This document shows positions 52,860 through 55,714 of a stretch of DNA of 55,714 nucleotides, in pieces; within the stretch, counting starts at the first letter, position 1; each line of letters begins with the position of its first letter. This DNA comes from Oscillatoriales cyanobacterium RM2_1_1. Lineage in GTDB: Bacteria; Cyanobacteriota; Cyanobacteriia; Cyanobacteriales; Microcoleaceae. The stretch covers positions 1 through 55,714 of the forward strand of contig JAAURB010000025.1 of the NCBI GenBank assembly GCA_012033335.1, in the 5' to 3' direction. A program made the translations under genes and the position numbers. The notes below the pieces were generated by a model. It was not told where the DNA came from and did not search any database. It saw only the letters and a list, made by a program, of their open reading frames with translations.

Positions 52860-54318
52860 TCAATTATAATAAAGTGACTTTGAAGCTGCTCTGGCGACCC
52901 ATGATGCACGAACCCTAAAATGGCGTTGGATTCTATTTGTCGGACTAATAGACCTGGGATTTGATTGATAACTGAAGGCTCAAAACTTAGTTCGTCTAGG
53001 GGTAAATTCTCTACTATTCCCAGAAAGTCTATAGAAGTGAAATCAAGGATTTGATCCGCCTGTTCCGGATCTTGAACAGTTAAATCAAGACTTAGAATAA
53101 ACAAATCGGCTTCACTGTCGCCCCTGAGAAGATCCTGCCCTAAATCTCCCCTCAAGGTATCTTCCCCACTACCCCCAATCAAGGTATCATTTCCCTGACC
53201 TCCGAATAGTTGGTCACGGTCTAAATTCCCATCGATTAAGTCATTGCCTCGATTTCCACTGAGAAAATCCCCTCCTTCATTTCCCTCAATTTCATCATTT
53301 CCCTGTCCGCCAAATAAGGTATCATCCTGAGCCAATCCAACTAAAGTATCATTCCCTTGATTGCCATTAAGAAAATCATGGCGGGCATTTGTACCCTGAA
53401 TAAAATCGTCTCCTTGATTAGATTGAGCAATCATTTGCTCAACCCAAATGACATAGGCAGAAACCCGGGTATCACTAAAAAATTCTCCAAAACTGGTATC
53501 GTTAGCCGGAGTCAAATTAACTCCGGCTTGGGCTGGATTTTGACCAAAAGAACTAATTCCAGCTATTTGCCCTGAATAAAAGCAGGCGCTCCGGAATCTC
53601 CACCGCTAATACCAATTTCCTCAACACCCAATCCCAGATCAAAAATGCCATATTCCCTCCCAAAAGCATCATTTTGAGGTAAGCCATTATCAAAATCATA
53701 GGCCAGTTGAGTATTAGGAATAATATCACTACCTGGAATATTATTGAAGATTTCACTGGAGGCATCATAGCGATTTTGACCCATCCGTTTAACCGAAGTT
53801 AAACCTGTAAAATTCTCCCCAGTTTGTCCCGTCCCTTCTACTCCATAACCGACCTTGGTAAAGACCTGGCCTACCTCATCAAAGTCAGAATAAAGTTTAT
53901 ATCGATCAACGGTTTCTGGGACGGTTTGACTCAGTTCAATAATGGCAATATCGTTGTTATTATCAAAATCTGCCGTCCACTCGGGATGGATAAAAACTTG
54001 CTTTACCCCTGCTTCCAGACGACCGGAAGGAAGATTAAAAATAACCCTATAGTTTGCTGGATCAGGAGCTAAATTAGCAGTGCCATCGCTGTGATTAAAG
54101 CAATGGGCAGCGGTGAGGATATGGCGACCTGTATAGAGAAGCGTGCCTGTACAGTCAATCAACCCACCTTGTCCAAGTCCTACAACGCCATCAAGTCCCA
54201 TTCCAGGCTGCACAATATAACGAGGATCGTTAGGATTTTCGGTTGGGACAATAATGCGCGATCTCCGGGTTTCAGGAAATGACCAGGGAGCTAAATCGTT
54301 TGTTTCTGTAGGAAGCAT
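52856..54318 (-). pseudogene. Trypsin-like serine protease with RTX calcium-binding tail, split by a frameshift
   Basis: The first frame (54318 down to 53563, 251 residues) is a chymotrypsin-fold S1 protease with complete triad: H72 in LTAAHCF, D123 in NNNDIAIIEL and S242 in SGGDSGAPAF. It stops right after FIQGK. The other frame carries on with IAGISSFGQNPAQAGVN, the usual next strand, then a linker and about seven RTX nonapeptides such as GGQGNDTLIGGSGEDTLRGD (to about 53060), and ends at 52856. Adding one G in the run at 53570-53572 joins them to a protein of about 485 residues. Such proteases lack a classical signal and leave by the RTX type I route. The 3' end overlaps the STAND gene end by 4 bases, convergently. 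Confidence 0.82.
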
Positions 54319-54492
54319 CAGGGTTACTATCCGTTTCAGTCCTTTGAATTGCTAAGATATTGGAGTTTCAAATGCAATACACCCTTAAAAAGGTCTGAGC
54401 CTTTATGATTGACTCTGCTAGCGTTCAGAGTGTTCCCTGGTTGTGAGTGGCAACATTTTCTTTAATCATTTCGTCAGCTCAACGAGAGAATT

Positions 54493-54723
54493 ATGCAATC
54501 AGTGAATGGATTTTTGATGGCATTGACAGATAAAAAGTTGATGCCAACTGCCCTGAAGATTGCCCTTGTGGTGGGCTCTATTTTATTCCTGATTAATCAT
54601 GGTACAGCTCTAATTCGAGGTAAAATGACTCGCGATCGCTGGATTTCCAGCCTTTTAACTTATTGTATTCCTTACATGGTAAACATTCATGGACAATGTA
54701 TCATTCGCCAGCGGAGCCTGTAA
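54493..54723 (+). CDS. NrtS-like small membrane protein (nitrate/nitrite transport)
   Basis: A 76-residue protein with two hydrophobic segments: MPTALKIALVVGSILFLINH and the helix WISSLLTYCIPYMVNI. The pattern LKxALVVGxILFxINHG and TRDRWISxLLTYxxPYMVxI is that of NrtS, a small bipartite family described as nitrate or nitrite transporters. NrtS usually works as a pair (NrtS1/NrtS2); only one copy is here. Its 3' end overlaps the next gene by 35 bases, hinting at coupled translation. Confidence 0.75.
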   Translation: MQSVNGFLMALTDKKLMPTALKIALVVGSILFLINHGTALIRGKMTRDRWISSLLTYCIPYMVNIHGQCIIRQRSL

Positions 54724-55483
54724 AAATCTTGAGGAATTTGCAGGTCTAAAATTACGAAAATCTAGCTGCAAATCCTGGGGTTTGTTAACGGCTGTTTGTC
54801 TCAGTTTTGGAGTTGCGTCTGTCATTTATTCAATTCCCGTGCAAGCACAAGAACAACAGATGCGATTAATCACTACTACGGGTCAAGGGATCGTCAATAT
54901 TCCAACTTCTTTAACTCAAGTTCAACTCGGGGTAGCGGTTCGAGGAAAAACGGCTGAACTTGTTCAGCAGGAAGCCGCTCAACGTTCTAATGCTGTTGTC
55001 AATTTACTTAAGTCCCGCAATGTAGAGAAGCTAGAAACAACAGGAATTCGCCTAAATCCGCTCTATGACTATCGCAATGAACGTCAGGAATTAACCGGAT
55101 ATGTCGCAACCAATACTGTCAGCTTTCAACTTCCCACCGAAGCAGTTGGAACCTTGCTTGACGACGCGGTTCAGGTTGGGGCCACTCGAATTGATGGGGT
55201 TAGTTTTATAGCCACTGATGCTTAACTTGAAGCGGCTCGAACCCAAGCCCTGCAACAGGCAACCCAAGATGCAGAACGTCAAGCGGATGCTGTTTTAAGG
55301 GCGCTAAATTTAACCCGTCGCGAAGTGGTCAATATACAGGTAAATGGATCAAATTCTCCTGCCCCAGTACAATTTCAGGCTACTACAAGACTAGCGGGAG
55401 ATGCTGTGGCTGCAGCTCCTACCCCGGTGATTGGGGGAGAACAAGCAGTTCAGGCTTCAGTAACATTGCAAATTCGTTACTAG
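54689..55483 (+). pseudogene. SIMPL-domain (DUF541) exported protein with a premature stop
   Basis: The N-terminal part has a signal peptide (SWGLLTAVCLSFGVASVIYS, cleavage near VQAQEQ) and the first half of a SIMPL domain: LITTTGQGIVNIPTSLTQVQ, LKSRNVEKLETTGIRLNPLY and DDAVQVGATRIDGVSFIATD. A TAA at 55223-55225 interrupts it. The same frame then continues without other stops to 55481 (LEAARTQALQQATQDAERQA and ending ASVTLQIRY), exactly what the family needs. One G to T change (GAA to TAA, Glu before Leu) explains it. Other cases in the window are indels, so this nonsense mutation may be genuine. SIMPL proteins are periplasmic and of unclear role. Confidence 0.85.
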
Positions 55484-55534
55484 AATTCAAGTCCTGAAAT
55501 CCCTCTCCCAAAAATTGCCTGACAAACTTGCCCA

Positions 55535-55569
55535 AAAAAAAGCGCCTTCCGCAAGGGAGGCGCTTTTTT
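55535..55569. terminator. Strong bidirectional terminator between SIMPL gene and psbA
   Basis: AAAAAAGCGCCTTCC pairs with GGGAGGCGCTTTTTT around a GCAA tetraloop, giving about 15 pairs with one G-T wobble. T-runs exist on both strands. It should end psbA transcripts from the right and the SIMPL gene from the left. Confidence 0.9.
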
Positions 55570-55611
55570 AGCTTCTAAATTCTAACTTCTAACAACTTGT
55601 CAATCTAAAGA

Positions 55612-55714
<103 letters not shown>

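Overview
The window comes from a cyanobacterium, most likely a filamentous non-heterocystous type of the Leptolyngbya/Phormidesmis kind. The evidence is the 3' end of psbA (photosystem II D1) at the right edge, a complete Pix/Tax phototaxis operon with a cyanobacteriochrome receptor, a plastoquinone-type UbiA, the MEP-pathway gene ispG, an FtsH of thylakoid type, several cyanobacteria-specific small families (DUF2294, DUF3134, DUF6335, DUF928, NrtS) and many HIP1 palindromes (GCGATCGC). The genus is inferred from overall gene style only.

Layout. 1-3.6 kb is a decayed accessory region: a broken unknown gene, a frameshifted VapBC-type toxin-antitoxin pair followed directly by an attC-like inverted repeat, a transposase remnant, an MBOAT acyltransferase and an IS200/IS605 tnpA remnant. 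3.7-19 kb is mostly housekeeping: pgi, a RelE/ParE-type toxin-antitoxin pair behind a Gfo/Idh oxidoreductase, ispG, a C-terminal processing protease, mobA, a large membrane protein and a DPM1-GtrA fusion for surface glycosylation, gloB, ftsH, and a TPR protein. 19-23.4 kb looks stress-related: a lone receiver, two DUF2294 paralogues, an SDR dehydrogenase, a divergent pair of CsbD-like genes and a DUF6335 protein. 23.4-26.2 kb is a divergent purine-salvage pair (NupC-type transporter, guanine deaminase). 26.4-37.5 kb holds a Crp-like regulator and then the pixG-H-I-J-L phototaxis operon. 37.5-49.8 kb has glycosyltransferase, mraY, DUF3134, a two-domain histidine phosphatase, a dihydroorotase-like protein that has lost metal ligands, a histidine kinase with a dead receiver, a CHAT/DUF928 divergent pair, and ubiA. 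49.9-55.7 kb is accessory again: a 51-residue unannotated small gene with its own terminator, a TPR-nSTAND ATPase, a trypsin-RTX protease, nrtS, a SIMPL protein with a premature stop, and psbA.

How parts work together. PixJ (five bilin-type GAF domains plus a methyl-accepting signalling domain) should signal through the CheW-like PixI to the CheA hybrid PixL and the PatA-like PixG and CheY-like PixH, which control type IV pilus phototaxis. The C-terminal protease belongs to the family that includes the D1-processing enzyme, whose substrate gene psbA is also here, although this paralogue may have another target. MraY supplies lipid I for the wall; DPM1-GtrA, the membrane protein and the GT2 look like envelope glycan functions.

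Two window-wide patterns deserve attention. First, at least five genes are broken by what look like single-base losses, mostly in short homopolymers, and a sixth by a single-base nonsense change. This may be real decay or a consensus-quality problem. Second, the intergenic spacers carry two dispersed repeat families (one occupying both wide gaps inside the pix operon) and many unrelated 10-16 bp tandem duplications. No rRNA, tRNA or CRISPR array was seen.
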